Shown: in pieces, positions 11,513 through 19,255 of the stretch
How positions within the stretch are numbered: the first letter of the stretch is position 1
Layout of the letters: the number at the start of each line of letters is the position of its first letter
DNA from: Streptomyces sp. NBC_01381
GTDB taxonomy: Bacteria > Actinomycetota > Actinomycetes > Streptomycetales > Streptomycetaceae
Direction: 5' to 3'
Assembly: GCF_026340305.1 (NCBI RefSeq)
Contig: NZ_JAPEPI010000002.1
Span: 1,612,001-1,676,000 of the forward strand
Length of the DNA stretch: 64,000 nt
Notes under the pieces: model-generated
Told to the model about the DNA's origin: nothing
The model's input: the letters and a program-made list of their open reading frames with translations, nothing else
Database searches by the model: none
Position numbers and translations under genes: made by a program

Positions 11513-11899
11513 ACCGGGGAAGCCGCCGTACGGGACGGTGATCAGCTCCATGGCGTGGCCCGCCGGGTCCAGGAAGTAGACCCCCCGGCCGCCGTCGTTG
11601 GTGTTGAACTCGCCCGGCAGCTTCTGCTGCGGATCTGCCCAGTGCTCGATGCCGCGCGTCGAGATCTTCTCGTACGCCGCGTCGAACTCTTCCTCGGAGA
11701 TGAGGAAGGCGTAGTGCTGCAGCGCGATGTCCTTCGCGGGGATGGTGGCGAAGTCCAGCGTGACTGCATTGCTCAGGGCCACCGCGATGAACGGGCCCCA
11801 TTCAGAAGTGATTTCAAGGCCCAGAAGGTCCGTGAAGAATTCAGCGGACTCCCGGTTGTCCCGGGCGTGGATGATCGTGTGGTTCAGCTCGACCGACAA
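11507..11899 (-). CDS. VOC (glyoxalase/bleomycin-resistance fold) family protein
   Basis: About 130 residues from a TTG start at 11899, chosen because GGAGGC lies 5 bp upstream and the product then begins SVELNHTIIHARD; an in-frame start at 11935 exists but has no ribosome binding site. The beta-alpha-beta-beta-beta module pattern is clear: SVELNHTIIHA, SAEFFTDLLGLE, YFLDPAGHAMELITVPYG, where the last stretch has the usual Glu metal ligand. Family members are metal-dependent dioxygenases, isomerases or binding proteins, and the substrate is not predictable here. Its stop codon abuts tail-to-tail the stop of the upstream-strand substrate-binding-like gene. Confidence 0.85.
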   Translation of the reverse strand: MSVELNHTIIHARDNRESAEFFTDLLGLEITSEWGPFIAVALSNAVTLDFATIPAKDIALQHYAFLISEEEFDAAYEKISTRGIEHWADPQQKLPGEFNTNDGGRGVYFLDPAGHAMELITVPYGGFPGS

Positions 11900-11960
11900 G
11901 GAATGCCTCCAGAAGGCATCTCCTGACACCTCCATGCCTCACCCAGCCGGTGACCGACAC

Positions 11961-11997
11961 GCGATGTCGCCGTGGATCTTAGGCACGGCGACATCGC
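11961..11997 (-). terminator. Perfect 13-bp stem hairpin downstream of the small secreted protein gene
   Basis: GCGATGTCGCCGT (11961-11973) pairs exactly with ACGGCGACATCGC (11985-11997) around an 11-base loop. It lies 47 bp beyond the stop of the minus-strand gene ending at 12045 and upstream of the VOC gene, so termination of the former is the likely role. An operator for the VOC gene is the alternative. Confidence 0.6.
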
Positions 11998-12044
11998 GCT
12001 GTCGAGTTACTTCCCGTGGGCGGTCATGACCCGCCGGCGGAAGG

Positions 12045-12395
12045 TCACCCTTCCTCCCAGTTCACGCTGCCGACACCCGAGCCGCCGAGGCAGCGAGCGC
12101 TCGACGTATCGGCCTTGCCCGCATTCAGGGTCTTCCATTCTCCGGTGGCGTCCGGCCATCCCCCACAGACCACCGTGACACGGAAGGCCGTCACGACACC
12201 GGTGTTGTTGGTGCAGTGCGCGTGACCCCAGTAGCCGTCGGTGTCCGTGGTGCAGTCGAGAACCTTGGCGGCCGCGGCCGGTTCCTGCTGCGCCGCCGCC
12301 GCACCCGTCGTGACGGCGAACACCGGCAGCGTGACGGCCACCATCGCTGCGAGCTGCTTGAGGGCGAGCCCGGTAAGACGGCGAGGCTTGTTCAT
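12045..12395 (-). CDS. Small secreted protein of unknown function
   Basis: 116 residues from ATG 12395, preceded by GAAGGAGACC. Residues 1-40 are a signal peptide (MNKPRRLTG, hydrophobic VAVTLPVFAVTTGAAAAQ). The mature part of about 75 residues has four cysteines (LDCTTD, HAHCTNN, VVCGGW, ARCLGG) that could form two disulphides, and a beta-rich look. No family is recognised; small disulphide-bonded exported proteins of this size are common in streptomycetes. It is divergent from the SARP regulator, across a region with a palindrome and short direct repeats. Confidence 0.7.
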   Translation of the reverse strand: MNKPRRLTGLALKQLAAMVAVTLPVFAVTTGAAAAQQEPAAAAKVLDCTTDTDGYWGHAHCTNNTGVVTAFRVTVVCGGWPDATGEWKTLNAGKADTSSARCLGGSGVGSVNWEEG

Positions 12396-12422
12396 GGGTC
12401 GGTCTCCTTCTGGATCTGCGTC

Positions 12423-12445
12423 GCGGTGCACTGGAAGTGCACCGC
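12423..12445. promoter_or_regulatory. Inverted repeat in the divergent secreted protein/SARP promoter region
   Basis: GCGGTGCACT and AGTGCACCGC (12423-12432 and 12436-12445) are perfect 10-bp arms around GGA. It is 28 bp upstream of the secreted-protein start and about 100 bp upstream of the SARP start. A binding site is inferred from symmetry and location only. Confidence 0.4.
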
Positions 12446-12541
12446 CGTCCGCACTCCTGTGATGCTTCCGAGCGGCCCTGTCATCCCGCTCACTCCATAG
12501 TCACTCGACACTCACCCCTCGTACTGCGATCATTACTCAAC

Positions 12542-15403
12542 GTGACTGGGGTGAGGATCGCGGAGTTCGAGTACCGGCTCCTGGGGCCGCTTGAAGTGCT
12601 GTTCGACGGGAGGCCCGTGGTGATGCGGGCGGCCAAACAGCGGGCCCTTCTGGCATCGCTCCTGGTGGACGCCAACAAGGTCGTCTCCGCCGACACCCTG
12701 ATCGACAGACTGTGGGACGAACCGCCGGACGGCGCCCGCAACGCCCTGCAGAACTACGTGCTGCGGCTGCGCCGCACCCTGAACGGCGGGCCGATCCGTA
12801 CGTGCGCGGGCGGCTATCTCATCGACGTGCCCGACGAGGCCCTGGACCTGCACCGGTTCGATGCCCTGGTCGCCCGGGCCCGCGCCGCCGCGGCGGCCCA
12901 GGCGGCCGAGCGGGCTTCGGCGCTCCTCGGCGAGGCGCTGGCGCTGTGGCGCGGGGAGCCGTTCTCGGACGTGCCGTCGGAGCGGCTGAGACTGGAGGTC
13001 GTTCCGGCGCTGAACGAGCGGCGCATCGGCGCGCTCGAACTGCGCACCGACGCCGACTTCCAGCTCGGACGGCACACGGACGTACTGCCGCGCCTGCGCG
13101 AACTCACCGCCGCCCACCCGCTGCAGGAGCGCTTCTGGGCGCAGCGCATGCTGGCCCTCTACCGCTCGGGCCGGCAGGGCGAGGCCCTGGACTGCTACCG
13201 GACCGTCAGCGCCCTGCTGCAGGACGAGTTGGGCGTCGACCCGGGTCCGGAGCTGTGGCAGCTCCATCAGCGCGTGCTCACCGCGGACCTCTCCCTGACC
13301 GCACCGGCGTCGCCGGCGGGGCCACGGGCCGAGGGGAACCTGCCCGCCGAGACGACGACGTTCATCGGCCGGGAGAGCATCCTGCGCAGAACGCGGAAAC
13401 TCCTTGAGAACGCCCGGCTCGTCACGCTCACCGGTCCCGGCGGAGTCGGCAAGACGCGCCTGGCGCTGCGCACGGCCGCCGAGGCCTCCTGGGCGTTCCC
13501 GCACGGTGCCTGGCTCGCGGACCTGGCGCCACTGACCGAGCCGCAGCTCCTGGACCGTGCGGTCGCCGACGCGCTCGGCATCCCCGACCAGTCACTGCGC
13601 CCCGGTACGGCGGTGCTCGTCGAGCACCTGAGGGAACGGCAGCTGCTGCTGGTCCTCGACAACTGCGAGCACGTCGCCGAGGCGGCGGGCCACCTCCTGA
13701 GTACGCTCCTTGCCGCGGCCCCGGGCTTGCGGGTCCTTGCCACGAGCCGCCAGGGCCTGCGCGTCCCGGGGGAGTACCTGCTGCCGGTTCCGCCCCTGAC
13801 GGTCCCTCAGGACCGGGGTGCGCCAACGGCGTTGACGCGCTGTGAAGCCGTACGCCTCCTCGCCGACCGCGCCGAGGCCTGTGCCCCGCACTTCCGGATC
13901 ACCGCACGCAACGAAGAGGCCGTGGGCCGCCTGTGCCGCCGCCTGGACGGCATTCCGCTGGCGGTCGAGCTGGCGGCGGTGCGCCTCGGCACGCTCTCGG
14001 CCGAGGAGATCCTGGAGCGTCTCGACGACCGGTTCCGGCTCCTCTCCGACACCGGGGCGCCCACCGGACCCCGGCACCAGCGCACCCTGCGCGGCGTCGT
14101 CGACTGGAGCCACGACCTGTGCGACGAGCGCGAAAGGAGCCTGTGGGCAGGGGTGTCGGTGTTCTCCGGCGGCTTCGACCTCGCGGCGGCCGAGGCGGTC
14201 TGTCCGGGCGAGGACATGGCCCGCGAGGACATCGTGGACGTCCTTGCCGCGCTGGCACACAAGTCGGTGCTCACCGTCGACACGACAGGCCCCCGGGCCC
14301 GGTACCGCATGCTGGAGACCCTGCGCCAGTACGGGCAGTCAAGGCTTCGGGAGCTCGGCCGGGACATCGCGCTGCGGCGGCGCCACTGCGCGTACTACGC
14401 GGACATGGCGGCGCGGGCCGCGGAGCAGTGGTGCGGGCCCGACGAGGTCGCCTGGCTGTCCCGGCTGCGCCTGGAGTCGCCGAACCTGCGGGCGGCCCTG
14501 GACTTCTGCGTCACGGGAGAGGGCGACGCCACGGCCGGCCTCGGGATCGCCGCGAACCTCACCCGCACCCGGTACTGGTTCTTCAGCAGCTCGCTGGGGG
14601 AGGGCCGGCACTGGCTGACCCGCGCGCTCGACCTCGCACCCCAAGCGCCCGCCCCGCTGCGGTCCGGCTGCCTGGCGCTCGCCGCCTGGATCTCACTGTG
14701 CCAGGGGGACCAGTCCGCAGCCGAGGGTTTCCTGGCCGAGGCCGTGCGGCTGGGTGGGGACATCACGGACGCCGAAGCACTGGGCGTGCTCTCCTACATG
14801 GAGGGCGTCTTCGCCTTCCTCATCCACGCGGACGTACGGTCCATCGCGCTCCTGGCAAGGGCCAGGGAACGCTTCCGGGCCGGCGGGCAAGTGGGCGACG
14901 CCCACATGGCGACCATGCTCTGGTCCATGGCGGAGTCCTTCTTCGGCGAGCGGGAGCCCGCGCTCGCGGCAGGACGTGAGTACGTGACCGAGGCCGACGC
15001 CCATGGCGCGGGCTGGGCGCATTCCTGGGCGCTGTGGGGCATGGCGCTGGCGGAACTCCGGCACGGCGACCCGCACCGGGCGGCGGAACTGTTCCGCGAC
15101 TCCCTGCGCCGGCAGCGGTCCATCGGCGATCGCTGGGGCACCGTGTGGGGCGTGGAGGCCATGGCCTGGGCCGTCGCCGCCACCGGGGACCACGGCCGGG
15201 CCGCCCGCCTGATGGGTGCGGCGGACCGCCTCCTGCGGATGACCGGCGTCGCACTGACGGGCCTGCGGCCGCTGCACGACGCCCATGTCGAGACCGAGCG
15301 CCTGGTGCGCCGCACCCTCGGCGAGCGGGCCTACGCGGCGGCCTTCGCGGAGGGAGCGGGGACGCGGGATCCGTTGCGCCTTGCGCTGGGCGGGAGTGCG
15401 TGA
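12542..15403 (+). CDS. SARP/AfsR-family regulator: DNA-binding, BTAD, NB-ARC and TPR-like domains
   Basis: About 953 residues if translation starts at GTG 12542; GTG 12551 is equally possible and neither has a clear ribosome binding site. The order is an OmpR-type winged helix (about 8-95: YRLLGPLEVLFDGRPV, AKQRALLASLLVDANKVVS), a BTAD domain (about 100-250: GEALALWRGEPFSD, ALDCYRTVSALLQDELGVDPG), an NB-ARC ATPase with Walker A TGPGGVGKTR (about 298-307) and LLLVLDNCEHV as Walker B, then a helical repeat region. SARPs activate secondary-metabolite genes; those with an NB-ARC and TPR extension, such as AfsR, are usually pleiotropic. No biosynthetic cluster adjoins it, so the targets are elsewhere or it is global. 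Confidence 0.9.
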   Translation: MTGVRIAEFEYRLLGPLEVLFDGRPVVMRAAKQRALLASLLVDANKVVSADTLIDRLWDEPPDGARNALQNYVLRLRRTLNGGPIRTCAGGYLIDVPDEALDLHRFDALVARARAAAAAQAAERASALLGEALALWRGEPFSDVPSERLRLEVVPALNERRIGALELRTDADFQLGRHTDVLPRLRELTAAHPLQERFWAQRMLALYRSGRQGEALDCYRTVSALLQDELGVDPGPELWQLHQRVLTADLSLTAPASPAGPRAEGNLPAETTTFIGRESILRRTRKLLENARLVTLTGPGGVGKTRLALRTAAEASWAFPHGAWLADLAPLTEPQLLDRAVADALGIPDQSLRPGTAVLVEHLRERQLLLVLDNCEHVAEAAGHLLSTLLAAAPGLRVLATSRQGLRVPGEYLLPVPPLTVPQDRGAPTALTRCEAVRLLADRAEACAPHFRITARNEEAVGRLCRRLDGIPLAVELAAVRLGTLSAEEILERLDDRFRLLSDTGAPTGPRHQRTLRGVVDWSHDLCDERERSLWAGVSVFSGGFDLAAAEAVCPGEDMAREDIVDVLAALAHKSVLTVDTTGPRARYRMLETLRQYGQSRLRELGRDIALRRRHCAYYADMAARAAEQWCGPDEVAWLSRLRLESPNLRAALDFCVTGEGDATAGLGIAANLTRTRYWFFSSSLGEGRHWLTRALDLAPQAPAPLRSGCLALAAWISLCQGDQSAAEGFLAEAVRLGGDITDAEALGVLSYMEGVFAFLIHADVRSIALLARARERFRAGGQVGDAHMATMLWSMAESFFGEREPALAAGREYVTEADAHGAGWAHSWALWGMALAELRHGDPHRAAELFRDSLRRQRSIGDRWGTVWGVEAMAWAVAATGDHGRAARLMGAADRLLRMTGVALTGLRPLHDAHVETERLVRRTLGERAYAAAFAEGAGTRDPLRLALGGSA

Positions 15404-15484
15404 GGGGTCGGTGAATGGGCGGCGGCGGGGAGCAGTTGACGGCCGCGCGCTATTTCCCGCCGACAGCCGGCCGCGTGCGGGCGG

Positions 15485-17434
15485 TCAGCGCCACGCCCGC
15501 CGCCGGAGGGGATCGCGGCGTTCCGCGATGGCGGTCAGGGCCTCACGCCAGACCTTGGTGCTGCGGTCGGCCGTCCGGCAGTGTGCGAGGACGTATGCGT
15601 CGGCTTCCTCGGTGCCCAGCGCGGCGAGGGCCCGCAGGGCGGCATGGCGGCAGTGGTACGGATGGTCATCGGCAAGGAGCGCGCCCAACGCCGCGGCGCT
15701 CTGGGGTGCACGCACCCGACCCAGCGCCTCGGCCACCATCACGTGGAGGCCCTCCGACAGGTCCGGCCCGGTCAACTGCATGAGCCCCGCGACCGCTTCG
15801 GGCCCGGGACACCGGGCGAGCGCGGTGATCACCTCACGGTCGACGTCGACGTCCTGCCGGAGCGGTTGCGTCAGAGAGGCGAGGACGGGTGCGGCGACGG
15901 CGCCCATCCCGCCCAGAGCGAGGACCGCGGCCCGCGCGATGTCGCGGTCGGGGTCCTGGGCGGCGAGCGCCCCCAGCGCCCGGGCCGCCTCGGGCCCCGG
16001 GAACCCGCCAAGCGCCTGCGCCGCCTGGAGCCGCACCGGATGCGACGGGTCGCGTACGGCGGCCAGGAGCCCCGGCAGCGATTCCGGTACGCCGATCAGC
16101 CCCAGCGCGTGCACGGCACGGGCCCGGAGCGTGCCCGACTCCTCCCCGTCCGCCGCCAGTACCGCGAGGCGTTCGGCGGCCGGTCCGTGGCGCAGCGCGC
16201 CGAGGGCGTCGGCGGCGGCGGTACGCAGCTTCGGCGCGCTCTCGTCGTCCAGGGCGGCAAGGAGTAGGGGCGCGGCCTCGGCGCATTCCAGCAGGCCCAA
16301 CGCCAGCGCGGCGTACGGGCGTTGACTGTCCCCGCCCTTCCCGCCGAGGACCGCGAGCAGCTCACGGACGGGCGGCTGCGGCAGACGGGCCACCGCCCCC
16401 GCGACCGCCCCGCCGATCCGCGCGTCGCCCAGCGCGGCGAGCAGCGCCGCGGTGGCCTCCGCGCCGCCGAGTGCCCCGAGCGCCGAGGCCGCCGCCCTGC
16501 GCACGGTCGGCACGGCCGCCGGGTCGAGCAGCTTGATCAGGGTCGGTACGTCCCGGTAGTCGTGTGTCTCGCCGAAGAGGTCGGGCCGGTCCTGGATGAA
16601 GGCGCAGACCGTAACAGCGACGCAGGCGGGCGTCCGGTACTTGGCACGCCGCCCCGGCACGGAGTCCATCAGGTCGCCCCGCAGCACGTCTCGCCCCGTC
16701 TTGGTCCGGGCGAGGAGCTCGGCCGCGGGCGCCGCGGTCGCCGCGTCCGGATCGCGCAGCGCGCGCCGCAGCATGATCTCGGGGATCCAGCCGGCCGGTG
16801 GGGGCCAGGACTCCTCGGGGAGTTCGGTGAGTGCCTTGACGGCGGCCCTGCGCAGTTCGGGAGAGGTGCTCTCCGATTTCACGAGGAACAGCAGCGCCGC
16901 TCCCGTACGGGGATCGCGCATCGCGCCGAGCACCTTCACCGCATGCATCTCGTCACCGGGCAGCAGCGTCCAGAGCGCGGCCAGTAACGCGGGCACGGCT
17001 TCCGGCGGGCGCAGCGCGGCCACCGCGTCGAGCACCGGCTTCGAAGGGCGCGGCTCGGCCAGCCGACCGATCAGTTCCCTGACGACCTCGGGCCCGCCGA
17101 GGGTGCCAAGGGCCCGGAACAGGGTCTGCTCCTGACCGGAGTTCTCCACAAGACCGTCGCGCAGCCGCCGCAGCAGCAAGGGGACCGCGCGGCGCTCGCC
17201 GAGCTTCGCCAAGGGGGTGATGACCCACAGATGGAGATGGCGGACGTAGCTGCCCGGCCGCTCCAGACAGTCGAGGAGCGCGTCGGCGGCAGCCGGGCCA
17301 CCGATGTCCCCGATCAGCTCGACGGCCGTCAGGGCCGTGATGAACTCGGCGGACCGCATGGCCAGGGACAGGCCCTCCACGTCCCCGGCGAGCCGCATCC
17401 GGACCAGGTCGGGACGTGCCGTGTCCGGCTCCAC
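15485..17434 (-). CDS. HEAT-repeat protein (PBS-lyase-type repeats)
   Basis: 649 residues built almost wholly of about 30-residue alpha-helical repeats of the HEAT/PBS lyase type (AVPALLAALW, AAAADALGALRHG, LLAAVRDPSHPVRLQAAQALGGF, DDHPYHCRHAALRALAALG). Such solenoids are protein-binding scaffolds; no catalytic domain or membrane segment is visible. The GTG start (17434) directly abuts the TGA of the upstream gene (17435-17437), and GGGGAG within that gene can serve as ribosome binding site, so the two are translationally coupled. It is the last of a four-gene operon with the SAVMC3_10250, DUF397 and Scr1 genes. Confidence 0.85.
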   Translation of the reverse strand: MEPDTARPDLVRMRLAGDVEGLSLAMRSAEFITALTAVELIGDIGGPAAADALLDCLERPGSYVRHLHLWVITPLAKLGERRAVPLLLRRLRDGLVENSGQEQTLFRALGTLGGPEVVRELIGRLAEPRPSKPVLDAVAALRPPEAVPALLAALWTLLPGDEMHAVKVLGAMRDPRTGAALLFLVKSESTSPELRRAAVKALTELPEESWPPPAGWIPEIMLRRALRDPDAATAAPAAELLARTKTGRDVLRGDLMDSVPGRRAKYRTPACVAVTVCAFIQDRPDLFGETHDYRDVPTLIKLLDPAAVPTVRRAAASALGALGGAEATAALLAALGDARIGGAVAGAVARLPQPPVRELLAVLGGKGGDSQRPYAALALGLLECAEAAPLLLAALDDESAPKLRTAAADALGALRHGPAAERLAVLAADGEESGTLRARAVHALGLIGVPESLPGLLAAVRDPSHPVRLQAAQALGGFPGPEAARALGALAAQDPDRDIARAAVLALGGMGAVAAPVLASLTQPLRQDVDVDREVITALARCPGPEAVAGLMQLTGPDLSEGLHVMVAEALGRVRAPQSAAALGALLADDHPYHCRHAALRALAALGTEEADAYVLAHCRTADRSTKVWREALTAIAERRDPLRRRAWR

Positions 17435-18091
17435 TCAGGCTCCCCGCCCCTGCTCCTGGTCCTCGTCCGCCATCGCCACGTACAGCGGAGTGCCGATGAC
17501 GATCCGCAGTTCCCGGCCGTCCCGTCCGGTGACGGTTCCGTGCAGCAGCCGCCGGGCGAGGAACTCGCCGTATACGGGCGGCACCGTCAATGACTCGGAG
17601 AACAGCAGGACTTGGCGCATCGCCTCCTCTTCGTCGGCGTGACGCCCATGCGCCGGGGCGCTCTCCCGCGCGAGCTGGAACAGCGACGGCAGATTCGAGT
17701 AGGCCGCCTGGATCGTGTCGGGAGCCGTACGCTGCCCGATGAGATGGTGCCCCGACCCGATGAGTGCGACGACGGTGTCGCCCTCGCGCCCCGTCATGAA
17801 CGTCGGCCCGGCGGGCGAGCCGTACCCCGCGATCCGCAGCCCCAGATCACCCCGGAACCAGGGTCTCGGCTCCGTCATCCAGCTGACGTCGAACTCCCGC
17901 TCCAGGTACGACTCGACGATGTCCAGCCGCTCGTACGTGCTCGTCGTATCGGCGCGCGACGACTGCACGGCGAGGCTCAGCACCTTCAGATCGACCTTCG
18001 CCTCGACAGCGAGACGCTTGAGCAGCTTGGGCGGGATCTGCTCGTACAGCATGGCCAGCTTGGTGCCGGAGACGTAGAGGTAGTAGCGCAC
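17435..18091 (-). CDS. SAVMC3_10250 family protein (function unknown)
   Basis: 218 residues from GTG 18091, giving the N-terminus RYYLYVSGTKLAMLYEQIP that characterises this actinobacterial family as I recall it. A start at 18139 is in frame but would overlap the DUF397 gene. The sequence suggests a soluble alpha/beta protein (KVDLKVLSLAVQSS, YLEREFDVSWM, TFMTGREGDTVVALIGSGHHLIG). No catalytic motif or signal peptide was seen. It begins 4 bp after the DUF397 stop and ends against the HEAT gene start, so it shares their transcript. Confidence 0.75.
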   Translation of the reverse strand: MRYYLYVSGTKLAMLYEQIPPKLLKRLAVEAKVDLKVLSLAVQSSRADTTSTYERLDIVESYLEREFDVSWMTEPRPWFRGDLGLRIAGYGSPAGPTFMTGREGDTVVALIGSGHHLIGQRTAPDTIQAAYSNLPSLFQLARESAPAHGRHADEEEAMRQVLLFSESLTVPPVYGEFLARRLLHGTVTGRDGRELRIVIGTPLYVAMADEDQEQGRGA

Positions 18092-18095
18092 GTCG

Positions 18096-18350
18096 TCAGG
18101 CGCGGTCCCGGGGGAGGGCCAGAAAGGCGGTCCAGGCATCCGGGGCCACGGTGAGCTGCGGGCCGCCGTCCGGGTTCTTGGAGTCGCGGATGTGTACGGC
18201 GGTGGGGTGGGCGGCGAATTCTAGGCAGGCGCCGCCTTGCTCGCTGCTATAGCTCGACTTGCGCCAGGCGTAGGCGACTTCGAGGCAGGCGCCGCCTTCG
18301 CTGCCGCTGTAGCTGGACTTGAACCACTCAAGCGCCGTGCTGCCGCTCAT
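18096..18350 (-). CDS. DUF397 protein with internally duplicated N-terminal motif
   Basis: 84 residues. The DUF397 signature appears as KSSYSSEQGGACLEFA followed by HIRDSKNPDGG and AWTAFL. Unusually, the first half is present twice in tandem: FKSSYSGSEGGACLEVA and then RKSSYSSEQGGACLEFA, with a period of exactly 20 residues. A usual DUF397 protein is about 60-70 residues with one copy. The ATG overlaps the stop of the upstream Scr1-type gene (ATGA, 18347-18350). DUF397 proteins are encoded next to XRE/DUF5753 regulators throughout Streptomyces; in the Scr1/Scr2 pair they affect antibiotic production and behave like antitoxin or regulator partners. Confidence 0.9.
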   Translation of the reverse strand: MSGSTALEWFKSSYSGSEGGACLEVAYAWRKSSYSSEQGGACLEFAAHPTAVHIRDSKNPDGGPQLTVAPDAWTAFLALPRDRA

Positions 18351-19174
18351 TGCTCTCCTAGCAGTTGGTCCAACAGACCCGTGGTGTGCTCGGGGTTGAG
18401 GGCCTGTGTCCGCAGCATCGCATATTTGTGGGTAAGGATCGCCACCTCGTCTGGATCAGCAACCAGTTGGCTTCCGCGTTGGGTCTCGGTGTAGGCGAGC
18501 CGCTGGTGTTCAGGTGTCTCAAGCAGCACGAACGGGCCGTCGAGGGCCGCATGAGTGGTGCGCCCGAACGGCATGATCTGCAAGACGATGCCCGGGAGTT
18601 CGGCGTACTCGCGCAGGCGGTGCAGCTGCTCGACGTAGACCGTCGGGCCGCCGAGTCGGTCGTGCAGCACTGCCTCCCAGATCACGAAGCTGGTGGTCGG
18701 TGGGACCTTGCGGTGCAGGATCTCCTGGCGCTCCACCCGCATCGCGACGAACTGCTCGAGTTCGTCCTCGTCGAGAATCGGGACGCGGCTGCGGAAGACC
18801 GCCCGCGCATACGCATCCGTCTGGAGCAGCCCGGGGAGCACCAGTCCCTCGTACCACGAGATCGCAATCGCCTCCCGCTCGCAGTCCAGATACTCCTCCG
18901 CCCACCTCGGGACCAAATCCACCTCCGGCATATTGTCGACGGCGGTCTCCAACGTCCGGTTGGTCCCCAGGAGTTCGTCCAACTGCACCGCGAGATCCAT
19001 CTTCAGGGGCCTCCGCCCCTGCTCAATAGATGCAATCGCTTCCTCACTGATGACGAACCGCTCGGCCAGTGACCTCTGTGTGTACCCGGCCGCCTCGCGG
19101 TGGACGGCGAGCAGCGCGCCCACCATCCGCATCGCCGATGCGTTTCTCCGTGACCGTCGCTTTGGGCTGCTCAT
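18347..19174 (-). CDS. Scr1-type XRE regulator (helix-turn-helix plus DUF5753)
   Basis: 275 residues from ATG 19174, with GGGGAG 9 bp upstream; a GTG-type start at 19285 would run through the palindromic operator and is unlikely. Residues about 17-70 are an XRE helix-turn-helix (LAVHREAAGYTQRSLAERFVISEEAIASIEQGRRP). The rest is DUF5753, with its signature EREAIAISWYEGLVLPGLLQT, VERQEIL, LPGIVLQIMPFG and GPFVLLETPE. Its stop overlaps the DUF397 start. The divergent promoter contains a perfect 13+3+13 palindrome, the likely autoregulatory site. Domains of this kind are thought to sense a small ligand, unknown here. Confidence 0.92.
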   Translation of the reverse strand: MSSPKRRSRRNASAMRMVGALLAVHREAAGYTQRSLAERFVISEEAIASIEQGRRPLKMDLAVQLDELLGTNRTLETAVDNMPEVDLVPRWAEEYLDCEREAIAISWYEGLVLPGLLQTDAYARAVFRSRVPILDEDELEQFVAMRVERQEILHRKVPPTTSFVIWEAVLHDRLGGPTVYVEQLHRLREYAELPGIVLQIMPFGRTTHAALDGPFVLLETPEHQRLAYTETQRGSQLVADPDEVAILTHKYAMLRTQALNPEHTTGLLDQLLGEQ

Positions 19175-19214
19175 ACGGACCAACTCCCCACCAGTGGCCG
19201 TGCGTTCACACAGC

Positions 19215-19243
19215 GAACCCGTACAGCTCAGCTGTACGGGTTC
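19215..19243. promoter_or_regulatory. Perfect 29-bp palindrome in the Scr1/ATPase divergent promoter
   Basis: GAACCCGTACAGC (19215-19227) and GCTGTACGGGTTC (19231-19243) are exact inverted arms around TCA. The centre is 55 bp upstream of the Scr1-type start and 27 bp upstream of the ATPase start. It is too close to both starts to be a terminator for either gene, so an operator is the best reading. Confidence 0.65.
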
Positions 19244-19255
19244 ACGTACTGCTTC

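Noticed and set aside
11961..11997. Hairpin as an RNA gene or riboswitch
   Set aside because: A simple perfect stem directly after a gene end; termination explains it fully.
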